From positions 13,451,002 through 13,515,001 of the forward strand of contig CM029622.1 of the NCBI GenBank assembly GCA_017311315.1: a DNA stretch of 64,000 bases, read 5' to 3'. The stretch is from Dendrocalamus latiflorus (taxonomy: Eukaryota; Streptophyta; Magnoliopsida; Poales; Poaceae). Made by a program: the position numbers and the translations under genes. This document shows, piece after piece, positions 21,662 to 33,620 of the stretch; position 1 is the stretch's first letter, and each line of letters starts with the position of its first letter. The notes under the pieces were generated by a model. That model was not told where the DNA came from. It did not search any database and was given only the letters and a program-made list of their open reading frames with translations.

Positions 21662-22199
21662 CAGGGTGAAAAATACATATAAGTTATCTATATTATTTTG
21701 TTACCATATTCGACAGAATGTAAATATGGTATAGATTTTTCCATCCGATTAATAATTTTTATCCTATTTATTTTTGAATTCGCATAAAAATATGAATATA
21801 AATATGGTATGGACTTTTACCATTCGAATTGTTATTTTATCCAGACTATCCATATTCGTATTTGACGAAGCAATATGTATATTTTTTATAATACGACTAA
21901 TTAGTTGGATAAGTTTTTTAATTGAACGTGAATTCGTATTTCGTTAGGTGAAATAAATGGATTTGAATTATTAAGCGTGATTGTACAAGGATAAAATATC
22001 ATTAATGTCTTCACTACATAAATTATGAGAATATCCAGATCCGACCGAATTAAGTATATATTCTATTAGGATTCGTATTTGTTACAATATTCTATTCGTA
22101 TTGAAGAATATTCGGATTCATATTCGTATTCTTTTACAAATACAAATACAAATATGATTTGGACAATATTCGATCCGTATCCGATCCATTTTTGCCCCT
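21662..22199. mobile_element. hAT-like non-autonomous element
   Basis: The left end CAGGGTGAAAAATACAT and right end ATTTTTGCCCCTA form an imperfect inverted repeat of hAT type. The interior is AT-rich with repeated TATTCGTATTC/GAATACGAAT motifs near both ends. A possible 8-bp duplication (AGATCTA and AGACCTC) is weak. It lies a few hundred bp past the AGP stop codon, so the AGP 3' UTR must end before it or within it. Confidence 0.5.
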
Positions 22200-22519
22200 A
22201 GACCTCTCTCCAGTCTTTAGTGTCTTCACAAAGAAAGAGTTGCTCATATGCGAGGCAGTATGGTTTTTTACTGATCCGGTGATGAACGATTTTTCATCAA
22301 GACAATTTGAGCACACCCCAATTAAATGACTGAATGAAACTAGGACTCGTGTGGATGGGGTTGAAACTAGGGACTCTACGCTCATGCACCCCGCGCTTCA
22401 CCATTGGGAACTCGTCCAGGCACCATATATATATAAAAACATACACTTATCACTCGATTTATGACGTTTTTAGCTATAAAAAAACCTATATTGAGCATGT
22501 TTTTTTATTTTTGTTTTAT

Positions 22520-22965
22520 GGGCCTGTTCGGCAATGAGGAAGCCGGCCGGCTTTTCGCAGCCGCTACAGTACCTAACTTTTAAACGGAGTATTTTCTCAA
22601 GACGGGGTCTACAAGTTAAACGTAGTACACGTTAAAAGCTCAACATCTGTACTACCCAAAATCGCAAGTGATATCGATCTCTCCGTAATCTGTACCATAA
22701 ACAGTCAAAATTCAAAAATTTCAGCCAAAAGCCATAAGCCGCAGCCAAAAAGAACAGGCCCTATAACTTTTAGCTACGGCTTTTAGTTTTTATGTTGTTT
22801 GTGAGAGAGTATGGAGTAACAGAAACTCACGTGTGATTTTTGTCGATATAAATAAAGTCGCTACAATATATATTATAATCAACTTATAGATTTTACCTTA
22901 AAAACACTCTATTTCAAAATTAATTATATAGAAAAACTAAACAATAGTTTTTAAAAACTAACAAG
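22520..22965. mobile_element. Two copies of the GGGCCTGTTC MITE family (B and a truncated E)
   Basis: Copy B (22520-22761) has GGGCCTGTTC at the left and GAACAGGCCC at the right. Directly after it, 22766-22965 has the family interior (GATATAAATAAAGTCGCTAC and following) without a clear left terminus. The preceding 22200-22519 shows only AT-rich, non-coding sequence. Confidence 0.65.
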
Positions 22966-23229
22966 GAGAGATCCACGGTTAGTTTCAATGTCATTTGTTG
23001 GGCCGCCTAGCCCACAAATTATGTATACCTGCTGTACGCTTGTCAGCTGCCCACCCGTACGAGCATGGGTACGATATGACAACCACGTATCTGGCATCAT
23101 CCCCTTCTTATTCCCGGGGGATTCCCCGCAGGAGGCACGGGCCACATCGCCCCTTTGCCTCCCTCGGCCGGCGCGTGGCGGGCGGATTCCCGTACGGCCG
23201 GGGGAGGCACTTTCCCTGTATTTTTTGTA

Positions 23230-23480
23230 AATTACGTAGAGGTCCTTTTTTCGCGAAAAGGTCCCTGTTAATTTTTTTAGGCCCCTCCATTTTGCAGGAT
23301 AGCGCCCCGCGTTTTCTAAATTACGTACGGGTCCTCATTTATTACGTACATGCCCTCGGTTTTTTACGAAAAAACCCTTCGACTTTTCTGAAAATTACCC
23401 ATGTGCCCTCGATTTTTTACAAAAAACCCTTCGACTTTCCAAAAAATACATATATGCCCTCAATTTTTTTAAATTTTTTT
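23230..23480. repeat. Degenerate tandem repeat, period about 55-60 bp
   Basis: At least three units share ATGCCCTCGGTTTTTTACGA, then AAAACCCTTCGACTTTTC, then an A-rich stretch; a fourth, more diverged unit lies to the left. It is non-coding. The sides (22966-23229 and 23481-23769) hold no recognisable gene. Confidence 0.7.
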
Positions 23481-24139
23481 TAGACTCCTCACGAATTATC
23501 GCCTTTTTTAGTTCGGTACACACGGTGGCTGGCGTGGCGTGGCGCCGCGCCTATGAGGCTAGTTTGTTTCATTGCTTGCACAAACCTGGCCTGACCCGAT
23601 CGATCGGCATGCATCAAACAAGTACTCCTAGGCTAGCTAGCAGCTCTGGGCCGCGAAGAACAGCTGCATGCCAGCTCTTGACGGTACACGCGCGGCCACA
23701 CCTGCATGGGTGGCAAACTACCAGCCGGGCGTACGCCATTAAACATCCTCGTGATGGGTATTTAAGATTGGGGCTTAAGCGTTCATACCCTCATTTTCAA
23801 GCGAAATGATGATTTTGTCTTTATTTTTTAAACTTTGTGATTTTACCCCTGTATTTTTGAACCGCAGGGAGAGTCTGTCCTAATTCCGTTAACTGGCTTT
23901 AACGGTGTTAACTTTTGCACGAATAGACTAGTTTGCCCATGTGATTTTACCCCTGTTTTGTTAGAGAACTTTGTGATTTTACCCCTATTTCGAAATTGAA
24001 GTTTTGACATATTTGGTAGGGATGTTGTCAACAGAATTAGACACAAATTTATGCATTCGTTTTATTAATATAAATCTGGACAAAATTTGTCAAATTTTGC
24101 AAACATCACATTCAACCATTAAGACCTAACAAACTAGCA

Positions 24140-24595
24140 AATCTCCCAGCAGTTCCTCCTCCTCTCCTTCCCTTTCCTGTAGCAGCACCACTTCCACATC
24201 ATATGGAGAGAGTGAAAACAAGTTAGTACAGTTAGAAATGCTATAATTTTAAAAAAAACTGTAGTGGACAGCAATGCGTTCATGAATTACATTGTCTCAT
24301 TGTTGTTGTCTCCTGACCCTCTTCCTCTTCCCCTTGCTGTACCAGAACCACTTCCCCTGCACATGGAGAGAAGAAAACATGTTAGTAAAGTTAGAAATGA
24401 TTAAATTTGAAAACAAATAAGAATGGACAGTAAGGGATGCATGACTTACATTGGCTTATTAATGTCCTCTTGTGACTCCCTTCCCCTTCCCCTTCCCCTA
24501 CCCCGTCCCCTTGTGAGAAAAGAATATGTTACTATAACTACCGATTAGTAAATGAGGTAAAAAAACAGTAATACATGCATGACTTACATTGGGTC
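24140..24595 (-). repeat. Tandemly repeated tail exons of the MULE gene
   Basis: Three units of about 140 bp each contain a run of (GGAAGG)-like codons for a Gly/Arg-rich tail on the minus strand (CTTCCCCTTCCCCTTCC as read on plus). Each is followed by AC-rich sequence, then a segment with ATGGAGAG...TTAGTA...TTAGAAATG and CATGAATTACATTG or CATGACTTACATTG, in which TTAC would be a splice donor. This looks like tandem exon duplication at the 3' end of the gene. Confidence 0.55.
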
Positions 24596-25845
24596 ATTGC
24601 TTCCTTGTGCAGATCCATCTTGTGGTGTTGCAAGCCTCTTCTTTTGACTAGCTGTAGGACCTCCTTGGCAATGTTTAGCTGTATGTCCTAGTTCATTGCA
24701 CTCAGGACATACCTTCCTTTTCTTACTAGTGCCAACTTCATCATATGATTTGATCCTAGATTTTCTTGGTCTCCCAGGTTTCCTTCTCAATTTGGGCTTC
24801 TTGATTTTGTAGCCTAAATCAACATGAGGCCACTGATCTTTGAATGTCATTGGATTGAATTTGCATGCATACGCCTTCCTGAACCTATCAACAGAGAAGT
24901 ACTCATGGACAAAGTCATCCATCTGTACCTCCCTGCTGATCTTTGCAATGAAAGCCAAAACATGGCTGCAAGGTTTTCCAGTCACTTGCCAAGCTCTACA
25001 AGTACAAGTCTTCAGTTTGTCCCTCAACTCAGTCGGTCCCATTTCAGGGTTTTCCCGCAACAAGTCAATCACTCTGTCAACCACCCATTTATTAGAGGCC
25101 ATTGTCTCACCACACTTGTTGAATGAACCACAGGTATGTTTTGGTCCACTTGTCTTAACCTGCAACACAAAAATATGCAAAAAGAAACCATCAATGTTCT
25201 ATGAATACATTATGTCATCAATGAACTCAAGAGTCGTCATTTACCTTGCATCCAACGTATTTCTTGCTTGTAGATGCAAAAAAGGTCCACTTGCAACCTT
25301 GTTCAGCTCTTTGCATATGGCCCTAAATCTTGTCTTGTCTTTTTTCACAATATGGAAAGCATGATCATGCAAGATAGCATGATGTGTGACTGCTGACTTG
25401 CACTGATCCACATCTGGAAACACCGCATTTACATCAATACATGGATCATCAGCATCATATGAAAACATGGGAAGATCATACTCATCATCCTCATCAACAA
25501 TTTCACCATCAAGATCAAACTCAGGGTCAGAGCAATCATCATCAGAGTCAGATGATGCAGCCAAATCAGTGTCATAGCTGCTATCACTTAGTGCCACAAG
25601 TGACTCCGTATCGGAGTACATCCCCTCTGCATCAACCCCTACAACCTCATCTTCAGAAGAACCTTTCTGGGTTGTGGCTCTCTTTTTTTTTGGTGGTGAC
25701 TCTCTTCTTTTTAGATGTGGTTGTGGTTGTTTCATTTGTGGTTGTCTCAGTGGTGGCTCTCTCATTGGTGACTCTCTCATTTGTGTCTCTCTCACTGGTG
25801 CCTCCCTCAATTAGGAGTACACTACTCCTCACAGTAGGGTGAAAC
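24584..25845 (-). pseudogene. mudrA-type transposase lacking its catalytic core
   Basis: Minus strand. The N-terminal part (about 25810-25241) is a Lys-rich stretch, then an acidic region and a MuDR-family N-terminal domain (VFPDVDQCKSAV ... HIVKKDKTRFRAIC). A 1-nt shift occurs near 25305 before a GCKWTFFAS block and a GT donor. The next exon (about 25160-24584) continues GPKHTCGSFN ... LRENPEMGP, then jumps to a SWIM finger (CTCRAWQVTGKPCSH), an Arg/Lys-rich GRPRKSR motif and a CCHC knuckle (CPECNELGHTAKHC). The roughly 400-residue MULE catalytic domain that normally lies between is absent. What remains has DNA- or partner-binding modules only. An upstream minus-strand open frame at 26228-25848 may be another part of the element. 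A frameshift repair and correct splicing would be needed for any product. Confidence 0.75.
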
Positions 25846-26332
25846 CTTCACTTTGTTGGTGAAAATTGCAGTGGCCCCTCAAAATCATTTATCTGAGCAT
25901 TGATGCATACTAATCTCTTGTCTACATTGATTAGAAACCACTCTAACAGATTTTCATCAGATTTTATCTCCACAGAGTCATTCTCCAAATCACGCCACAA
26001 AGTTATGAATTGTTTAGAACCCCATAAGCAGTGCTCAGCAATGAAATCAACTAGCTGCAGCAGCCCAAAGCTATGCGTGTCAACAACCTTGGTTGGCAAA
26101 GTTCTACGTTGCCACCACGACTTTGGACCACCATCTGGCAAGCTAAAAAACGATCGAACTCTAACAACAAGTTTCAATTCTCTGTGATTTGGCCTACAAA
26201 TCACAGCAGCGAATATACAGGTTAACAAATCTAGACACCGCTGTTATTTCGCACTATACCACCCATCTCAAAGGTTGAAGAAAATACCTAGGCTCTTCCA
26301 TGGTGGCTGTCGTGCAGGTCCCGGAGTAGCCC

Positions 26333-26733
26333 ACACCCGCAGCGCCCGCTCCTCCGGTGGCCGCCGCCGCAGCCTAATCCGAATCCCGCGTGGAGGAGGC
26401 GGGCTCCCTCTTCGGTCTAAATCTGGAGGAGGGCGGCAGGGCTCCCGACGCCGCCATCTCTCCTCTCGGTCCCCTCTTCTCCTTCGTCTGAGGGCGCCTG
26501 GGGAGCCGACCGCGCCGCGCTTGGGGATTGCTCCACCCGCAGCGCCCGCTCCTCCGGTGGCTGCCACCGCAGCCTAATCCGGATCCCGCGTGGAGGAGGC
26601 GGGCTCCCTCTTCGGTCTAGATCTGGAGGAGGGCGGCTGGCCTTCTTCAGGGCTCCTGACGCCGCCGTCTCTCCTCTTGGTCCCCTCTTCTCCTTCGTCT
26701 GAGGGCGCCTGAGGGCCAGCCGCGCCGCGCCCT
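26333..26733. repeat. Tandem duplication of about 200 bp, GC-rich
   Basis: The block CACCCGCAGCGCCCGCTCCT... at 26333-26522 recurs at 26532-26733 with high identity. It includes GGAGGAGGCGGGCTCCCTCT and TTCTCCTTCGTCTGAGGGCG. Overlapping open frames run through both copies, but no domain is recognisable. It may be the 5' UTR region of the MULE gene or captured DNA. Confidence 0.85.
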
Positions 26734-27738
26734 GGAGGACGACCGCGCGCCGCCTCGGGACCGGCCATGAGCCGCGCCGTCGCCGCCGCAAACCCTAGCC
26801 TTTTCGCGCTGGGAGGCCAAACCCGAGAGACCGACGAGAACAGGGGTATTCGTGGGTGGGAGCTCCAGTAGACTTTGCGTGTGGGCATTCTTGTCTTTTC
26901 GCGTGGGCATCTTTTTTTTACCATTTAATCCTCCAGTCTTAACGGTCTCACAAAACAGCGGTAAACGGAGTCTTCATTTCAAAATCGCGAGGGCAAAATC
27001 ACAAAGTTAAAAAAGTAGGGGTAAAATCACATTTGCAGTCGAGAACAGGGGCAGAAACACCAAATCCCCTTTAAGATTTGTTACGTTGTGCGTGGCCATG
27101 GAGGTCGTACGTGCGTAGTGCCCAATGGCTACGCTGATTTCCCACCTATAGCCGATAGCTAGCAATGGCGTTTCGCCCAGTGGGCCCTTCTATTTTGTCC
27201 TCTTCTTTGCATCGTTTTCCACCTACTACAAATGTCAACAAATTTTACTGTTGAGTAATGTACCGTAGAGGAAGATGGCGAGTTTAATCAGAACAATTTC
27301 CTTATATAAGAGAGATGAATCAAATATAAAATAATATAAAGTAATAAATTAAACATAGTGAGACGAGGAACTCCTTTTTTATTGTTTTTTCTTTCACAAG
27401 TACAAGTTACAATGATTGGGACCCTTATTTATAGATTAAGTGATAAGGTACCTATCATGGATTATGTTTGTAGGCCTAGGCCCAGATTTTGCAATACTTT
27501 TTGTTGGCACTCATCCGACATGTTCATACCTAATCAAAACTTCATAAAAACCCAGTGGAAAAAAATATGGAGAAAGAGTACATAATATATGTTATGTAAT
27601 GTGGCACGAATTGTCTCATTAAAACCTCAGCCGAAAAACTTTCGGAAAACTCACCAAGGGAAAAAGAATACAATCCACCCCAGTTTCATTTAATCTACAG
27701 GATTTATTCTTTAGGTATTCGATCTTCAAGATCAAGTT

Positions 27739-29040
27739 TTAATAGTGAGCTCGAGAAGAATCTCTCCTTAAATTTTGCACTTCTCTAAGTCTCATCATTT
27801 CAATTCTGCGCATACACCTTTCAAAATTAGATGCTAGAAGTGACTTAATGAATAAATCTGCAAAATTTTCACATAACTTAGTATGTAGTATCTTAATTTC
27901 ATCCATCTTTTGCAATTCATGAGCATAGAAGAACTTAACGTTAATATGCTTTGTGAGATGACTTTTCACGTAACTCATCTGCACTTGTGCAACACAAGCT
28001 GTATTATCTTTATATATAATTGTGAGAGCTTGCACGATATTCAATCCACATAACTGATGGATGTGGTGAATCATTCGTCGAAACTAAGCACATTCTCATG
28101 CAGCTTCGTACAATGTTATGATTTTCGAGTGATTCGTCGAAATCGATACAAAACTTTGCTTAGACAATTTTAATGAAATTGTGGTACCACCACATAAGAA
28201 CACATAGCTTATTTGTGACCTAACTATATGCGGGTCTGACAAGTACCCTACATTTACATAGTTAGTCATATTTAAATCTTGGTTCTTTCTATAGAACAGT
28301 CCAAGGTCTTTGCTTCTTGGAGGTATCGAAAGATGTCCTTTATTCTCTATCAATGCCTTTTGGTAGGTTCTGCACTATACCTTGCTAATAGGTTTACGGC
28401 AAATGTGATATCAAGTCTAGTGCAGTTTGCTAAGTACATAAGTACTCATACGTATTTAAGTATGGGAATTTCGGTCCCATGACTTCCTCCCCCTCTTCTC
28501 TAAGTCGATAGGGTTCCTTGTCTTGGTGTAAAGATCTCCCGATCATCGATACTTTCGATGGGTACGACTTTTCAAAGCCGAACCTTTCTAACACCTTTTG
28601 AGTGTATGCGGACTAATCTACTAATATCCCTTCAGAGACATGCTCAAGCTGCAAACCTAGGCAATATTTGGTTTTACCCAAATCTTTCATTTCAAACTCT
28701 GACTCTAGGTAAGAGCTTGCTTCCTTTATATCTTACAAGGTTCTGATGATATTCAGATCATCTACATATACGGAGATTATACAAAATATATTCTAGGATA
28801 GTCGTATAAATACAGGGACAATCCTCAATGTTCGTGTATCCTTTCTTGCATAGAAAATTATTTAAGCGATTATACCACATCCTGCTTGATTTCTTAAGTT
28901 CGTACAGTGATTTTCTGAGTTTCACACTATACAGGTTTCTATTTGCTCTGTCTTGATTCAGGACAGGGATACTTTTAGGTACCTTCATGTAAATGTCCAA
29001 ATCCAAGTTTCCATAAAAGTATGCAGTTACCACATCTGTT
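27739..29040 (-). pseudogene. Copia reverse transcriptase / RNase H remnant
   Basis: The minus-strand segment 29033-28758 has VTAYFYGNLDLDIYM, KLRKSLYELKKSSRMWYNR and KKGYTNIEDCPC, typical of the copia RT palm. The YVDD catalytic box region is not intact. Segments 28353-28096 (GHLSIPPRSKDLGLFYRK ... YLSDPHIVRSQ) and 28074-27739 (TIIYKDNTACVAQVQMSY ... HTKLCENFADLFIKSL) are RNase H and the C-terminus. Stops and frameshifts separate the pieces. Confidence 0.82.
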
Positions 29041-31589
29041 AATTTAAGTTCACTGCCATCAAGATTAAATATCTAAACGTAATACTACCCATAACCGGGG
29101 AAATAGATTTCTTCATAATCAACTCCTAGTCGTTGAATGAAACTTTATGCAACAAGCCTCGCTTATATCTTATAACTTCATTTTTCTCATTTCTCTTCTG
29201 AACAAATACCTACTTATGCCCAACGGGGTGCACATGGGGAGGTGTGCGGCTTACATGCCTAAACACCTCTCTTTTATTCAGAGATAATAATTCAGTTTCT
29301 ATTGTCTTTTCCAATCCTCCCAATGTGATCTTTTCTTACATTCAGTGAGTGATGCAGTCTTTGGATCAAGATCGATAATTGTGAAAATTTTCTTTGCAAA
29401 ATAAATATCAACATTGGCTTTTGTCCTATTCATGGATTCTCACGTGTGCACATAGTTTATAGCTATTTCATCATGGGTTGATTCTTTTAGTGCTTGTACT
29501 TGCTCACCGCTCCCTCTAGATGCGGGGCAAGTCATTTTAGTTTTTCAGCTCTGATGCGTGCGCATACCTTTCCCTGAAGGTGTCATACTGGCGCCAGGTC
29601 TCAACTGACTCTCCTTCTGGTTCTGAGAAACTTCAGTGATTGACTATGTCAAGTCCTTCTTATTCTTTTTCACCAAGCATCCCTAGTTACATGGGATTCG
29701 AGGGGCTAGAGTTCTCGTCCTTTTATTCTGAGGCCTCTAGACAGGATTAGAAATACCTTCAATTTTCTTCAGTATTTCAGCCCTCTTTGGTTTATTGCGT
29801 GTTGGCACATGCGACTTGGTCATGCTCTTTAAATCACTAAAGTGGTCAAGTAGTTGATTTGCTAATGCCTGTAAATTAATGATCTTTTGTACTTCTCTAT
29901 TTGCTTCACTAGTGTGCAGGTCATGTACATGGATTCATGTGGCTTGCCACGTAATTTTTTGATATTTTTCATCAAGGAGTTGATTTCCTCCCCCTAATGT
30001 CGGGAAACTATCATCGTCAAATATACAGAGCGAAACAGGCGGTGTGCAAATCTCCTATCATGTGGTCCATGTACCTGATTATGGATAGTATCTCATAACC
30101 CACGTATATCCCAGACTTTTGGAAACAGCCCATTGCAGTATGCTTGGTGGAGGTATAGGTACATAAACTTTGCAACCAAACCTATGGAGATGAGAAATTT
30201 TTGGTGCTGACCCTTGCGCTAGTTGCATAGGTGAATGGATGTTATATGTCGATATTTAAAGTTGATGAGAGTTGCTGCATGTAGGACTACGTGTTCCCAA
30301 CATGTAGTTGGTAAATTACAATTCTGCAAAAGTGGTCAAGCAATAAATTTAATTCTCTTAATTAATGCTTCTGCTAGTCAATTCTGGGTGTGGACATGCG
30401 GTACATAATGTTCAACTTTAATTCATATTACCATGCAATAATCATCAAATGCATTTGATATAAATTCTCCAGCGTTGTCCATTTTGATGGACTTTATATG
30501 ATGATCAGGGAAATTATTTTTAATTTAAATTATCTACGAGATCAGCTTTGCAAAACTATGGTTTCTCGTAGATAATAAACATATGTGCGACCATTTCGAG
30601 GAAGCATCGATGAGCACCATAAAATATTAAAATGGCCCTGACAGTGGTTGTATGTACCGTAAATGTATAGGGACTTCATTCTTCATTTTCAGAGCAGAAG
30701 GTCTAGTAATTAATTTCCCGATGGCACATGCGAGGCACACAAAATTTCCTGATTCGGGAAATTTTTTACATAGATATTATGTCTCTATGAATTGTTAGTT
30801 ATATTTCTCATCATACTAAGTCCTGGGTGGCCTAATTTATCATACTAGAGACAGAAGAGTTCGGAGCTTTAAATATGGTTTTCGGTGCAGTATAGGCTGC
30901 GGGTGCCTTAATATTAGTGTAGTATAGCTCAGTCACAAATGAAGAAAGTCTTTCTAATACCTTTTTTCGTTTGCTTCACGCTTTATAATGAGCAGGTATT
31001 CCTTACCATACTCTTCTTTGGTTTCAACGTAGAAACTGTTAGCGCGAATACCCTTGAAACTTAGGAGAGTTCTAGTTGATTCTGGGTACAGTAAAGCTTC
31101 TTGAATGACCAAAGTTATGTCTATTAGGAGTATACTATGGCTCATCCTGAGCCTATTATACAAGCATCCCTGCGGCCGATTGTTGTAAGACTGTTAGCAT
31201 TCTTGCTAATGGACTAAAAGAATTTTATCTCTCTCAAAATTGTATTCATTGTGCCGCTGTTAGCTAAGCACATTTCCTCCATAAGGTGCCACACACGTTC
31301 TAATATAAAGTACTTTATTAATATGTAGTAGGAAACAATCAACACATAAATAAAATACCCTAAATATCAGAACATATTATGCCATTATTAACTAAATAAA
31401 TAAATGATTGAATTAATATCATCCACCATCTTGAGAAAATTATTTGAGTACCATCAATGCAAAGTCTAATTTATTCCTTCTACACATGAAATAAATGACA
31501 ATTAAAGTCTAAATGCATTATGTGCATTAGACCGAATCTACTAAGAAACCAGAGACTTCGGCTGCTATCTTCTCAGGGGTGAGATACTC

Positions 31590-32560
31590 TTCCTAGGAAA
31601 TCATGGCGATAGTGGCTGCAATGTCAAGAGGAGGTGCCGCTGTAGGAGTGGAGTCAATCTCCATTGGTGCAGGCAGCTGCTGAGAACTCTACTCCTCAAT
31701 GAAGGCAAAGTGGGTTTTATACTGCCCTTTGTTGCCCTTCTTCTTTTTGGCCTGGAAGGCATCGGCAACGTGTTGCGGCTCTTTACAGATCTGTGACCAG
31801 TGCCTCCACTTGCCACACTTGTAGTAGGTTGGTCTTGCTGACCATAGGGCTTGTCGTCCCTCTTTGGTTTGTTGGCCTTATTTTCCTGTGGAGCATTTGA
31901 CTTACCTTTCTGGGTTGCAACTTTGCCCTTCCTTCCTATTTTTTTATTATAGACTTTCGCATCTTGTAGCTCCCAGCATTACCCTCACGGCCAGCAGAGC
32001 TCCTAGGTGGCTATGCGACAAAGTTCTTGCAAAGAACTTCATCTTGAGCCTCTACAGTCTGCATAATATCAATTAATTTAGCATACTTCTTGTAGCCATC
32101 TTGACGATAGTTGCGCGCAGACTGTACTAGATTGGGGGTGGAAAGTGGAGAGGGTCTTCTCAATCTCCTACTCATCTGTGACTTGCCTACCATAGAGTTG
32201 AAAATTGGTATAAATTCTATGCAGAGTAGAGTTGTACCCCCAACTGTCTTGAAGTCAACAAATATGAGTCAGATCCATTCCTGCTCTACCTGAGAAAGGA
32301 TAGTGTACTTTAACATCTCGAACCGCTTCTTGAGTGCAGTCCATAATGCTAGCACGCTCTTCTCTGCCATGTACTCACTCTTAAGAGTGAGACAGAGGTG
32401 GTGCCTGAGGAAGTGAAGTGCCTGATCATTTTTCTTAGGTGTGGGTTTGGCATCTTTCGATGCACCAATCCCAATGGCAGCGTGAGTTTTTTGGCTCTAA
32501 GTACAATCTCGACGTCGAAAACTCAAGTCAAGTAGTTTTGGCCATGCAGGGCCAGCTCAT
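31590..32560 (-). pseudogene. Copia gag remnant
   Basis: The minus-strand reading gives a UBN2-type gag with an AEKSVLALW-like block near 32370, QSARNYRQDGYKKYAKLIDI near 32100 and a degraded zinc knuckle (YYKCGKWRHWSQIC, first Cys replaced by Tyr) near 31820. Stops interrupt it. Confidence 0.65.
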
Positions 32561-33445
32561 CAAACTCTTGATTTGTGATGCCTATCATCTACATGTGTAT
32601 AAAAAGAATATATAAATTTATTGTAGGTAAAAATTGCATGGAATAAGTTCGATAGTGGCACCAAGATTATCGTAATGTTCCAAAAAAATTTCTATGCTTT
32701 TTCTATAATTTTACTATTAATTTTAGTAATTAAAGGCAATTTAAATAATTATGATTAATTAAAACTGTAACTAAATACAGGAAAGCATAGAAAATAGTAA
32801 CAATAGTGCTACACATGCTTCAGGTGCTAAAAATAACAAAATTTGAATTTCTGATGCCCTTTTATGTTGGAATATGAATTTTCAGTGAACTCTATAATTT
32901 TCGAGTGCTTATCCGCTAATTTTCAATTCTGAGAAAATTTTCTGTGCAATTTCCCGATTGTCCGAGGGCCTATTTGCAAAATTTTGGGTGCTGGCCGCCC
33001 CTTTAATTTTTTCTTCTTTTCTTCCCCTTGGCCCGGCCCTTTTCTGGCCCACGTTGGGCGAGTCAAAGGAAGGGGTAGGGTTTTCCTACTCCTATTCAGA
33101 CGTGACAGCGCCGCATGCAGGCGCGGGCCACCGACCTGGGCTTACGGTGCAGCGGGCAGCTGAGAGTCGATGGCTGAGGCAGTACAAGCGGTCGGGGAGA
33201 TGACAACTGGGCATTGCGAGCGGCCGGGTAGTTGGTGGCTGAGGCACTGCAGGCGATGGCGGCGCTCAATCTCGGTGACGACCTGTCCTGGGGCCAGTGG
33301 CGACATGTCATCCGAGAGATAGGCGACGTCCGAATTGGCAACATGGCTCCATGTGGGTGGCAATGCGCATCGCAGTCGCGGCCGGTATAGGGCTGGTGGC
33401 TACGCGGCTTTGAGCCAGCGGCTATGCCATATGCGTGCATCGCGA

Positions 33446-33620
33446 GGTGGCTTGGCCGCATGCGAACGTCAAGGCGCGGCGGCTCGGCCGGATGCAGGTG
33501 TCGAGGCATGGCGGCTTGACGGCGCAAGCGGGCGGTGAGGCGCGATAGCTCGGCCGCGTGCGGGCGGCGAGACACAACGACTCGACAGCGCATGCGGGTG
33601 GCGTGGCGCGGTGGCGGCTG
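33446..33620. repeat. About 33-bp GC-rich minisatellite in the copia leader
   Basis: Five diverged units of 32-35 bp (CTCGGCCGCGTGCGGGCGGC-like, then GAGGCGCGGCGG-like) lie just inside the right-hand (5') LTR. Long open frames cross it on both strands because the period is close to a multiple of three. I do not regard them as genes. Confidence 0.75.

Larger units (their letters stand above)
23770..27069 (-). mobile_element. Mutator-like element (MULE), 3.3 kb, internally deleted
   Basis: Perfect 9-bp direct repeats TTTAAGATT flank the element at 23761-23769 and 27070-27078, the Mutator hallmark. The ends start GGGG and share diverged long inverted repeats including GTGATTTTACCCCT, AACTTTGTGATTTT and CGAGGGCAAAATC-like blocks over more than 200 bp. 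The minus-strand transposase gene lies at about 24584-25845. The right part carries a GC-rich tandem duplication (26333-26733). The perfect target duplication suggests a fairly recent insertion. Confidence 0.88.

Noticed and set aside
23230..23480. Regular repeats that could suggest a CRISPR-like array
   Set aside because: The units are diverged and directly abutting without unique spacers, and the host is a plant.
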